Shown: in pieces, positions 1-6,299 of the stretch
How positions within the stretch are numbered: position 1 is the stretch's first letter
How the letters are laid out: each line of letters opens with the position of its first letter
Source: Leucobacter_A sp035514995
Lineage (GTDB): Bacteria > Actinomycetota > Actinomycetes > Actinomycetales > Microbacteriaceae
NCBI GenBank assembly: GCA_035514995.1
Contig: DATJCC010000084.1
Span: 1 to 16,188 of the forward strand
Length of the DNA stretch: 16,188 nucleotides
Reading direction: 5' to 3'
The notes under the pieces: model-generated
Told to the model about the DNA's origin: nothing
Database searches by the model: none
The model's input: the letters and a program-made list of their open reading frames with translations, nothing else
Translations under genes and position numbers: made by a program

Positions 1-19
1 AGTTAGAACCCTTTCTATA

Positions 20-625
20 TTATCGTGTGTCTGAGATATTCTGTCGCCCTTCTAAGGCTCTGCCCAGGGTAACCTCATCTGCAAACTCTAGGTCTCCCCC
101 CACCGGAAGACCAGAAGCTATACGTGAAACAGGTATTTTTAGTGTTGATATTAGTCGCGATAGATAGGCGGCAGTAGCTTCACCTTCTAAATTTGGGTCC
201 GTCGCAACAATGACTTCAACGATGTCGGTTGAGCTTAATCTTTTCATTAGTGAAGCTATGTTTAAATCATCTGGACCGATGCCATCAATGGGACTTATCG
301 CGCCTCCGAGCACATGGTATAGCCCTCTAAAGTGTCGCGTTCTTTCTATTGCTAAAACATCTTTCGGTTCTTCAACCACACATATAGTAGTTTGGTCACG
401 CTTGGGGTTAGTACAAATTGTGCATCTAACCGTTTCCGTTACGTTGCCGCAGACCTCACAGAACATAACCTTTTCACGTAGCGTAAGAAGAAGCTCTGCA
501 AGTTTTGTCACATCAAAGTTCTGGGTCTGTAAAATGTGGAACGTTATCCGCTGCGCCGATTTTGGGCCAATGCCCGGAAGGCGCCCAAACTCATTAATTA
601 GATCTTGAACTATACCGTCGTACAT
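20..625 (-). CDS. recR: Recombination mediator protein RecR
   Basis: RecR works with RecF/RecO to load RecA on SSB-coated single-stranded gaps during recombinational repair in the cytoplasm. The 201-aa length is normal for the family. Visible in order: an N-terminal helix-hairpin-helix (LPGIGPKSAQR, residues 16-26), a four-cysteine zinc finger (C56, C59, C68, C71), and a Toprim domain from about residue 79 to 175 with acidic E85/E86 and the ATDPNLEGEAT segment (141-151). The C-terminal segment SGLPVGGDLEFADEVTL is typical of RecR. The ATG lies 9 nt after the dnaX stop; the SD-like TAGGA overlaps that stop codon, so the two genes are almost certainly co-transcribed and probably translationally coupled. 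The ybaB gene that commonly sits between dnaX and recR is absent here. Confidence 0.97.
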   Translation of the reverse strand: MYDGIVQDLINEFGRLPGIGPKSAQRITFHILQTQNFDVTKLAELLLTLREKVMFCEVCGNVTETVRCTICTNPKRDQTTICVVEEPKDVLAIERTRHFRGLYHVLGGAISPIDGIGPDDLNIASLMKRLSSTDIVEVIVATDPNLEGEATAAYLSRLISTLKIPVSRIASGLPVGGDLEFADEVTLGRALEGRQNISDTR

Positions 626-634
626 TTTTATTTC

Positions 635-2680
635 CTACTCTTCCGACGCATTAGTTATGGGAATCTCTTTGACAAATTTAGCCCCTAGTTGTGCTCTAAC
701 CACAGATTCACCGTATCTTACTATTTCGGGATGCTCTTCAGCTTCGGGAGGAGCTTCTACTTCAAGATCAGTTCTTTGGTCATCTGAAATTAAAGGTTCA
801 TGCACCGACTCGTGCTCTTCAATAAGGTCTTCTTCATAATCAGGTACAGGAATATCTTCAAACTCAGGGGTTGGCTCCGGTGCAGGGATATCTTCAAGTT
901 CAGGGGTTGGCTCCGGTGCAGGGATATCTTCAAGTTCAGGAATTGATTCAGGGCTTGGTTCAGAGATAGGGTCAGGTTCCGGAACATCTTCAGTGACTGA
1001 GATTCCATCTGCTTGAAACGTTTCTACTTGCCTAGGAAGGTAAGTAAAACTAATACCAAAAATTTCTGTTATTAAATTCCTTAATGGAGTTGCTGCTGTC
1101 TGTTTAAACTCTTCAAGCTGACCTTTTTCTTGGTAACCAATCACAAGGTTGTTTTCAAAGAATTCCATAATTCGAACTTGTTTTAACGATTCAAGAGCTC
1201 TCGGAAAATCGTTTTGAAGACTCAATTTGATTTGCGGCCACTGCAATTTTAATTCTTCAACAGAAAAAAGAACACCTTTAGTTGGTTGAGGTTGAGGTTG
1301 AGGTTGAGGTTTCCCCGCTAAGAAAGCACGAGCAGCGCTCGCAGCTTCAGAAAAAGAAATTTGTGAGTCAGAGTTAACTGCATGTGAGTCAGGGCTAACT
1401 GCAGAAGAAGCCGGAGTCGCCTGTGCGCGCACGACCGGCTCCTGCGCTTTTGGTTCCCGTATTTTTGGCTCCTGCGCGGTGCCAGACGGCAGATCAGCTG
1501 CTGATTTCTCAGCCCGCGGAACAGCCTTGATTTGCTCTTTTTCATTAGCATAAGCAGTAGCCTGCTGCTTATGAGTTTCAGAAGCAACAAGTATTCTTAC
1601 CGCCATCAGCTCTAGCTGTAATCTGGGTGCGGTAGCTCCCAGCATGCGGTCAAGAGTTTCACTTACAATATCTGCGGTGCGGGAGAGTTCTTTACGCTCG
1701 AAGTTTGATGCTTGTTTAAAAAGACTGTCAAGCTGTTCTTCAGAAAGCCCCCGAAGCACTGCTCCTGCCCCATCTATATCTGTTGCCTGCATGATTATTA
1801 AATCGCGTAGTCGCTCTAATAAGTCTTCAACAAACCTACGGGGATCCTGCCCACTTTGGATAACACTATCTATACTGTTGATCGTTGCTGAAGCGTCTTT
1901 ATCTGCAAACGCTTGCACTGTAGTGTCGAGCAGGTCTTCAGGCGTGTACCCTAAGAGGCCCACAGCGCGATCATACGCAATTCTGTTTCCCTCTGACCCG
2001 GCAATCAACTGGTCAAGAATAGATAGGGTGTCTCTGACAGATCCGCCCCCTGCGCGAACAGCTAAAGCTAGAACTCCGTCGTCGACTTTAATACCCTCTT
2101 GTTCACATATTTGGGATGTGTACTCAAGAAGAGGTGCTGGCGCAACCAAACGAAAAGGATAGTGATGAGTGCGTGAACGAATAGTGCCAATTACTTTTTC
2201 AGGCTCAGTAGTTGCAAAAATAAATTTTACGTGTTCAGGTGGTTCTTCTACGATTTTCAAGAGAGCATTAAAGCCCTCTCGAGAAACCATGTGTGCCTCA
2301 TCAATGATAAATATTTTGAATCGATCTCTAGCCGGCGCAAAAACTGCACGTTCTCGCAGATCTCTTGCGTCTTCAACCCCACCGTGGCTGGCTGCGTCTA
2401 TCTCAATAACGTCTAATGAACCGCCCCCATCGCGACCCAGTTCGGTACAACTTGGGCATGTACCGCAGGGGTTTGCCGAAGGCCCGCTGTGACAGTTCAA
2501 ACATCTAGCTAAGATTCTGGCAGAAGTGGTTTTTCCACACCCGCGAGGTCCACTAAACAGATATGCATGCCCCAGCTTAGAGCTCTTAAGAGCAGTCATA
2601 AGCGGCTCAGTAACTTGAGCCTGCCCGATCATCTCTGTAAACGTCTCTGGGCGATACCTTCTATATAATGCAATAGCCAC
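635..2680 (-). CDS. dnaX: DNA polymerase III subunit gamma/tau
   Basis: AAA+ ATPase of the clamp loader, which opens and loads the beta clamp at the replication fork. The 681-aa protein shows Walker A GPRGCGKTT (44-52), a zinc module (C63, C72, C75, C78), Walker B IIDEAH (125-130), sensor 1 around FATTEPEKV (155-163), and sensor 2 GGGSVRDTLS (211-220). The collar domain (about 230-370) ends in APRLQLELMAVRILVA. A low-complexity linker (about 370-468) with a QP run follows, then a tau-type C-terminal domain (about 474-552). Beyond it is an acidic Pro/Glu-rich tail (about 565-650) with 12-residue repeats. Start is GTG at 2678-2680, fixed by the conserved ALYRRYRPETF beginning; its SD is weak. 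ffs lies upstream on the same strand and recR 9 nt downstream. I saw no A-rich slippery heptamer, so a separate frameshifted gamma form is not supported. Confidence 0.97.
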   Translation of the reverse strand: MAIALYRRYRPETFTEMIGQAQVTEPLMTALKSSKLGHAYLFSGPRGCGKTTSARILARCLNCHSGPSANPCGTCPSCTELGRDGGGSLDVIEIDAASHGGVEDARDLRERAVFAPARDRFKIFIIDEAHMVSREGFNALLKIVEEPPEHVKFIFATTEPEKVIGTIRSRTHHYPFRLVAPAPLLEYTSQICEQEGIKVDDGVLALAVRAGGGSVRDTLSILDQLIAGSEGNRIAYDRAVGLLGYTPEDLLDTTVQAFADKDASATINSIDSVIQSGQDPRRFVEDLLERLRDLIIMQATDIDGAGAVLRGLSEEQLDSLFKQASNFERKELSRTADIVSETLDRMLGATAPRLQLELMAVRILVASETHKQQATAYANEKEQIKAVPRAEKSAADLPSGTAQEPKIREPKAQEPVVRAQATPASSAVSPDSHAVNSDSQISFSEAASAARAFLAGKPQPQPQPQPTKGVLFSVEELKLQWPQIKLSLQNDFPRALESLKQVRIMEFFENNLVIGYQEKGQLEEFKQTAATPLRNLITEIFGISFTYLPRQVETFQADGISVTEDVPEPDPISEPSPESIPELEDIPAPEPTPELEDIPAPEPTPEFEDIPVPDYEEDLIEEHESVHEPLISDDQRTDLEVEAPPEAEEHPEIVRYGESVVRAQLGAKFVKEIPITNASEE
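852..940 (-). repeat. 36-bp tandem repeat in dnaX (12-aa acidic/proline unit)
   Basis: About 2.5 copies of a 36-bp unit start at 852, 888 and 924. The second copy and the partial third agree; the first has two differences. In the coding frame each unit gives 12 residues of the type PELEDIPAPEPT, in the tail after the tau C-terminal domain. The unit length is a multiple of three, so copy-number change would keep the frame. Confidence 0.9.
1284..1311 (-). repeat. Hexanucleotide repeat in dnaX (Gln-Pro tract)
   Basis: Four full copies plus a partial copy of GGTTGA (plus-strand reading) encode the QPQPQPQP tract at about residues 459-466 of DnaX. The tract lies in the flexible linker between the collar domain and the tau C-terminal domain. 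Likely a slippage-prone, frame-neutral linker tract. Confidence 0.85.
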
Positions 2681-2798
2681 GTTCTTATGTTACCGTTCGC
2701 AACCGACAACAAGCTCGCATCTTGCTCTACAGTCTGTTCTTATCACAAAGTGGGGTTGTGCGGTGGTGAATTCAAATCGGTCTAAACAGTCCATTATC

Positions 2799-2815
2799 AA
2801 AAATACCCCTCACGC
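2799..2815 (-). terminator. U-tract termination site at the 3' end of ffs
   Basis: On the minus strand the closing helix of the SRP RNA (CGUGAGGGG) is followed at once by UAUUUUU. This is a strong stem followed by a U-run, so the RNA's own rod likely serves as an intrinsic terminator. It would separate ffs from dnaX, whose start lies about 118 nt further on. I could not pick a convincing dnaX promoter in that gap. Confidence 0.5.
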
Positions 2816-2888
2816 ACCCGCTAGAGCTCGGGTACCCTTGCTGCATTTCTGCCCTGGGGGATTAACCAAGATAACGCCACGTGAGAGG
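2806..2888 (-). ncRNA. ffs: Signal recognition particle RNA, small bacterial type (4.5S/scRNA)
   Basis: RNA component of SRP; binds Ffh and targets membrane proteins co-translationally. Read on the minus strand, the hallmark domain IV is present: CAGG-GCA-GAAA-UGC-AGCA, a CAGG/AGCA internal loop capped by a 3-bp stem and a GNRA tetraloop. This lines up with E. coli CAGG-UCC-GGAA-GGA-AGCA. The rest folds by hand into one long rod: CCC/GGG, GGU/ACC, CUU/GAG, CGUUA/UAGCG, and a terminal helix CCUCUCACG/CGUGAGGGG (one G-U pair). That gives an 83-nt RNA, close to the 82-nt actinobacterial scRNA. UAUUUUU follows directly, so the terminal helix plus U-tract can also act as terminator. A position next to dnaX is common for this gene. 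Confidence 0.92.
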
Positions 2889-2896
2889 CAGAATCT

Positions 2897-2926
2897 AGTC
2901 TAGCGGATGTGCAATTAACCTGCTAA
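2897..2926 (-). promoter_or_regulatory. Putative promoter of ffs
   Basis: Minus strand: TTAGCA (2921-2926, four of six matches to TTGACA), an 18-bp spacer, then TAGACT (2897-2902, TAnnnT type). The -10 ends 8 nt before the predicted 5' end of the SRP RNA at 2888, which is the expected distance. The -35 overlaps the stop codon of the upstream SDR gene. Read-through from that gene is the alternative. Confidence 0.45.
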
Positions 2927-3870
2927 TTGGAGACTACCTCAGGGTGGGTTTCGACATATGCTTCGAACGCTTCAGCAGAAGTTTTTTGCGGTGTATAACC
3001 AAATTCAGTTTTTAATTTAGAATTATCTAGAACTGGTCTGTAGCGCAAAAAACGCACTTTTTCTGGACCATGCTGGGTGAGTTTAAGGGCTCTTCCAACC
3101 CGTAACGCAAGTGCAAGCATCCATGCAGGAATAATTAATAAATTTTTATTCAATCTTTGCGCTATATCTGGCACACTCAGTCTGCCGTCACCAGCCACGT
3201 TGTAGATTCCTGCTGGAGCGCCGGTTGCTGCTCTTGCCATAACTTCGGCTACGTCATCCACCCAAATAAACACAAACGGAGAATCACTTCCGGCTATCTT
3301 TAAGATTCTTTTGCCATCCCAAAGAGCTGTAATCTGATTCGCTACGGTTGGCCCTAGAATTGTTCCAATTCTAAAAATTGTTTGTTTCATTTTTGGGTGA
3401 GTTTTCCGATACCCAGCAAGCGTTTCTTCTACTAACCTTTTGTGGCGTGCATAAGAGTATTCATCATTTCCTTTTACCGGTGTCGCCTCGGTAATCCACT
3501 CTGGAGAATCTGGATGGTACCCGTATGCCGCACCTGAGCTTGAAACCACTATCTGCTTAACCCCAGCTTCAGCAGCTACACCAAAAACATTTCGGGAACC
3601 TACCACGTCTACTTTGTATTCAAAATCAACATCCACGCCTGGTGTCATGATCGCTGCAAGATGAACTACTGTATCAATTCGATGTCTTATTATGAGACTT
3701 TTAATGGCGTCTCGGTCTGTGACATCGCATTTTTGAAATTCAACACCAGATATTGTCGATGCGGGTTCTCGAATGTCACCAACTATCACTTTTTCAACCT
3801 TTGGAACTAGTTTCTGGGCAACAAACGACCCTAAAAATCCTGTTCCTCCAGTTATTAAAACTCGAGTCAT
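2923..3870 (-). CDS. NAD-dependent epimerase/dehydratase family protein (extended SDR)
   Basis: A 315-aa extended short-chain dehydrogenase/reductase. The Rossmann glycine motif GGTGFLG is at residues 8-14, with acidic D32 after the second beta strand favouring NAD(H). The active site has the serine run S110-S112 and Y140xxxK144 (YARHK). These are the residues of UDP-sugar epimerases and related NAD-dependent oxidoreductases. The substrate cannot be read from sequence: a sugar-nucleotide epimerase and a hydroxysteroid- or alcohol-type dehydrogenase are both possible, and the neighbours (monooxygenase and SBF transporter) lean to the latter. Its ATG shares 4 bp (ATGA) with the stop of the upstream transporter gene, implying translational coupling. 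It is the last gene of the three-gene unit. Confidence 0.88.
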   Translation of the reverse strand: MTRVLITGGTGFLGSFVAQKLVPKVEKVIVGDIREPASTISGVEFQKCDVTDRDAIKSLIIRHRIDTVVHLAAIMTPGVDVDFEYKVDVVGSRNVFGVAAEAGVKQIVVSSSGAAYGYHPDSPEWITEATPVKGNDEYSYARHKRLVEETLAGYRKTHPKMKQTIFRIGTILGPTVANQITALWDGKRILKIAGSDSPFVFIWVDDVAEVMARAATGAPAGIYNVAGDGRLSVPDIAQRLNKNLLIIPAWMLALALRVGRALKLTQHGPEKVRFLRYRPVLDNSKLKTEFGYTPQKTSAEAFEAYVETHPEVVSN

Positions 3871-4832
3871 GCTTTCGTTTCAACCTTTACTGTTTCTATG
3901 CTCTTGCCACTGGGGTCACCTTTAATACTTCCGGTCCTTTTCTTGGTGTGTGCAGCCCAGAGGCCTGCGACTATGAGACCCGCAACTATGTCCCAGATAC
4001 CCCACCATCCTGCAACTATGGCCATTCCGCCAAGACCGTTAAAGAATGCAAAAATTAGTCCAAGGCCCAACCCTGCGTTGCGGATGCCTACTTCGAAGGT
4101 CATAGCTTTGCGCTCTCGGGTTCCCAGCCCGCCTAAGTAAGCCGTGCCATAGCCGATGGAGAGTGCGACGGCATCGTGCACCGTAACAACAAGTAAAATA
4201 ATGCCGAGAAATGACACAAAGATAGCCCAGTTACCTGCAAGCGCGGCAACTATAAAACCGATGAGCGCTATCAAGCTAAACCATTTGACGGACGGCTGAA
4301 CTTTCTGTGCAAATTGAGGAAATTTTGCGCGCACAATCAGACCAATTATGAATGGTAGACCAATGATCAAGAACACTTCGAGAAGCATTTTTATAGGTTC
4401 CAAGGCGACTTCGCTCAATAGATTGCGCGCTGTCGGGTGCAGAGACCCCCAAAAAGCTATGCTCAGAGGCATAAAAAATATGTAAATCAGGTTGCCTACT
4501 GCTGTCATTGAAACAGACAAAGCAACATTGCCACCAGAGCGGTGAGTTAGCACCTGCGAAATGTTTCCGGGTGGGCAGCTAGCAACTAGGATCATTCCGA
4601 GTGCCATCGACGCACTTACAGGTAGTAGAAATGTCAAACCAAAGGTTACCGCAGGCAAAATCAATAACTGAGCCAGAATCGCTATTAAAAAAGGCTTTGG
4701 ATGTTTGGTCACAATTTTGAAATCTTTTGGAGAAACGTCTAAAGCTATTCCGAGCATGATTAGACCTAGGACGACATTTAGGATCATTAGAGACCCCGGC
4801 GCAAAACCTAAAACAATATCATCGGGGTTCAT
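3867..4832 (-). CDS. Bile acid:sodium symporter family (SBF/BASS) transporter
   Basis: A 321-aa, strongly hydrophobic membrane protein, with about nine or ten predicted helices and usual family length. The family's crossover region is clear: ASCPPGNISQVLTHRSG (84-100) followed by NVALSVSMTAVGNL (102-115), and EVGIRNAGLGLGL (247-259). Bacterial relatives move bile acids, pantoate, keto acids or other organic anions with sodium. At places where characterised members usually carry SNV, a Ser-Thr pair and EVGxQN, this protein has SQV, Gly-Asn and EVGIRN, so sodium coupling is uncertain. The C-terminal tail (about 296-321) is hydrophilic. The gene overlaps the monooxygenase upstream by 14 bp and the SDR downstream by 4 bp. 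The substrate is unknown; the partners suggest a hydrophobic or oxidisable organic anion. Confidence 0.9.
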   Translation of the reverse strand: MNPDDIVLGFAPGSLMILNVVLGLIMLGIALDVSPKDFKIVTKHPKPFLIAILAQLLILPAVTFGLTFLLPVSASMALGMILVASCPPGNISQVLTHRSGGNVALSVSMTAVGNLIYIFFMPLSIAFWGSLHPTARNLLSEVALEPIKMLLEVFLIIGLPFIIGLIVRAKFPQFAQKVQPSVKWFSLIALIGFIVAALAGNWAIFVSFLGIILLVVTVHDAVALSIGYGTAYLGGLGTRERKAMTFEVGIRNAGLGLGLIFAFFNGLGGMAIVAGWWGIWDIVAGLIVAGLWAAHTKKRTGSIKGDPSGKSIETVKVETKA

Positions 4833-6150
4833 ATTCAGTCTCTTTCTTAAGGTCTGCGGTTTCTTTAGTAACTATGCCCCGGTAAACGTCTTTATTAACG
4901 TAAAAAGACATTCGGTCTAACCCTAGGTATTTATAGCCGGCAGTGAGATCTGGCCATCGACTGTACTGTACCCGGTCTCTGAATCTTTTAGCTTTTTTGG
5001 GGTTATTTTTTACTGCACCTAAGTACGCAGCGATTAATTCTCCCTGTTCGTAGCGTCCTTGCCAGCCTAAGCCTGAAGCTTCAACCATGCCTGTTATATA
5101 GAGACCATTAAAATTGGGTTCAAATATATTAAGATACAGAGTCGGCGCTTGACAAGACCAATTGATATGTTTTCGATCTACAAACGGATAGTCAAGTTTG
5201 TAGCCAGTGGCGAGCAAAATAAGATCATACTCTTTGCTGGAGCCGTCGACGAAATGCACTATTTTGCCTTCAAAACGTTCTATATCAGCACGTATTTCGA
5301 GGTCGCCCTGGCCCAGATGGTTGAGCACCATCGTGTTAATTATGGGGTGAGATTCGTAAATTTTGTACCGTGGTTTTGGAAATCCAAATCGTGTAGGGTC
5401 ACCCGTGAAGGCACGGAGCATCCACTTATCTAAAAACTGTTTTATCGTTCTTGGCAGAGGTTTGCCCTGGTTGAGAGTGTCGCTTGGTCTACCAAAAATA
5501 TATCTTGGAACGAAATAGTATCCGCGCCTTACACTCATGTCTATTTCTTTTGCAAAGTGCACAGCATCAACAGCAATGTCACAGCCAGAATTTCCGGCGC
5601 CTACTATTAAAGTTCTTTTCCCCTCAAGCTGCTTACCATTTTTATACAGACTGGTGTGCATTATTTCGCCGGTGAAATTACCTTTAAAAGCCGGGATATT
5701 TGGTTCTGCCAAAATACCATTCGCCATAATAACGTGATCGAAAGCGGCTGTTTGTTTACCGTCTTTTTTAGGTTTACCGGTTTTTGTTAAGGTTTGGGTC
5801 TCGAGTGCCCAGCCTCCCGAGGGATGTGGTTCTAGCTTTGTCACTTGAGTTTTAAATTGAAAAAGCTCAGTAAGTGAAAAATGATCTGCATACTCTTCAA
5901 AATATTTATGTAAAACTTCGTGACTTGGATAATCAGCCGTTGACCGCATTGGAAATTCGTCAAACTCTGTTGTGGTTCGAGACGATATTAGATGAGCAGA
6001 CTCATACATAGTGCTTCGAGGATTTGTAATGTCCCAGAGGCCTCCCACTCCATGGGAAGCCTCGAAACCTTGAATCTTAATTCCCTCTTTTTGAAGAGCT
6101 CTTGCTACAGCTAAGCCACTCGGCCCCGCTCCAATAACCGCAACCCTCAT
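4819..6150 (-). CDS. Flavin-containing monooxygenase (class B, FMO type)
   Basis: A 443-aa NADPH- and FAD-dependent monooxygenase. The FAD Rossmann motif GAGPSG is at residues 7-12, and GVGGLW (35-40) follows the second strand. The FMO-identifying motif FxGxxxHxxxY is complete (F159, G161, H165, Y169). The NADPH motif GAGNSG is at 184-189 and the ATGY motif at 314-317. Proteins of this type oxygenate soft nucleophiles (N- or S-oxidation, e.g. trimethylamine); some relatives act as Baeyer-Villiger enzymes. The complete FMO signature favours N/S-oxygenation, but the substrate is not determined. The ATG at 6148-6150 gives a normal Rossmann N-terminus and has AAGGA upstream. It is the first gene of the unit; its end overlaps the transporter start by 14 bp. 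Confidence 0.92.
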   Translation of the reverse strand: MRVAVIGAGPSGLAVARALQKEGIKIQGFEASHGVGGLWDITNPRSTMYESAHLISSRTTTEFDEFPMRSTADYPSHEVLHKYFEEYADHFSLTELFQFKTQVTKLEPHPSGGWALETQTLTKTGKPKKDGKQTAAFDHVIMANGILAEPNIPAFKGNFTGEIMHTSLYKNGKQLEGKRTLIVGAGNSGCDIAVDAVHFAKEIDMSVRRGYYFVPRYIFGRPSDTLNQGKPLPRTIKQFLDKWMLRAFTGDPTRFGFPKPRYKIYESHPIINTMVLNHLGQGDLEIRADIERFEGKIVHFVDGSSKEYDLILLATGYKLDYPFVDRKHINWSCQAPTLYLNIFEPNFNGLYITGMVEASGLGWQGRYEQGELIAAYLGAVKNNPKKAKRFRDRVQYSRWPDLTAGYKYLGLDRMSFYVNKDVYRGIVTKETADLKKETEYEPR

Positions 6151-6187
6151 CTATACTTTCCTTCCGCACCTCATCATGCTCGATCTG

Positions 6188-6218
6188 AGTCTAACCTAAG
6201 CCATTATTAACCCGTAAA
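6188..6218 (-). promoter_or_regulatory. Possible promoter of the FMO-transporter-SDR unit
   Basis: Minus strand: TAGACT (6188-6193), the same -10 hexamer proposed for ffs, with TTTACG (6213-6218) upstream. The 19-bp spacer is longer than ideal, so this is weak support. It would give a leader of about 30 nt. Confidence 0.28.
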
Positions 6219-6238
6219 CACAGTGTAAAGATATTAGG

Positions 6239-6260
6239 TTATCCACAAAATGGTGGATAA
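6239..6260. promoter_or_regulatory. Perfect inverted repeat built of two DnaA-box-like sites
   Basis: TTATCCAC (6239-6246), six spacer bases, then GTGGATAA (6253-6260): an 8-bp perfect inverted repeat. With the next base, the left arm reads TTATCCACA, an exact match to the DnaA box consensus; the right arm, read on the minus strand, is TTATCCACC, one mismatch. It lies between the divergent monooxygenase (start 6150) and DUF4192 (start 6300) genes. It could bind DnaA, or be the operator of another dimeric regulator. Confidence 0.6.
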
Positions 6261-6299
6261 AACGTCGAGATGAAGCTGTGAAGAAGCATTGTTAGATGC

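Noticed and set aside
1318..1590. Minus-strand frame within dnaX as a possible frameshifted gamma product
   Set aside because: I found no A-rich slippery heptamer with a following hairpin; this is the out-of-frame reading of the low-complexity linker.
2765..2785. T-loop-like TTCAAAT suggesting a tRNA next to dnaX
   Set aside because: No acceptor, D-arm or anticodon stem can be built around it on either strand.
6239..6260. Replication origin at the DnaA-box palindrome
   Set aside because: Only one box pair, no AT-rich unwinding element and no dnaA/dnaN/gyr neighbourhood.
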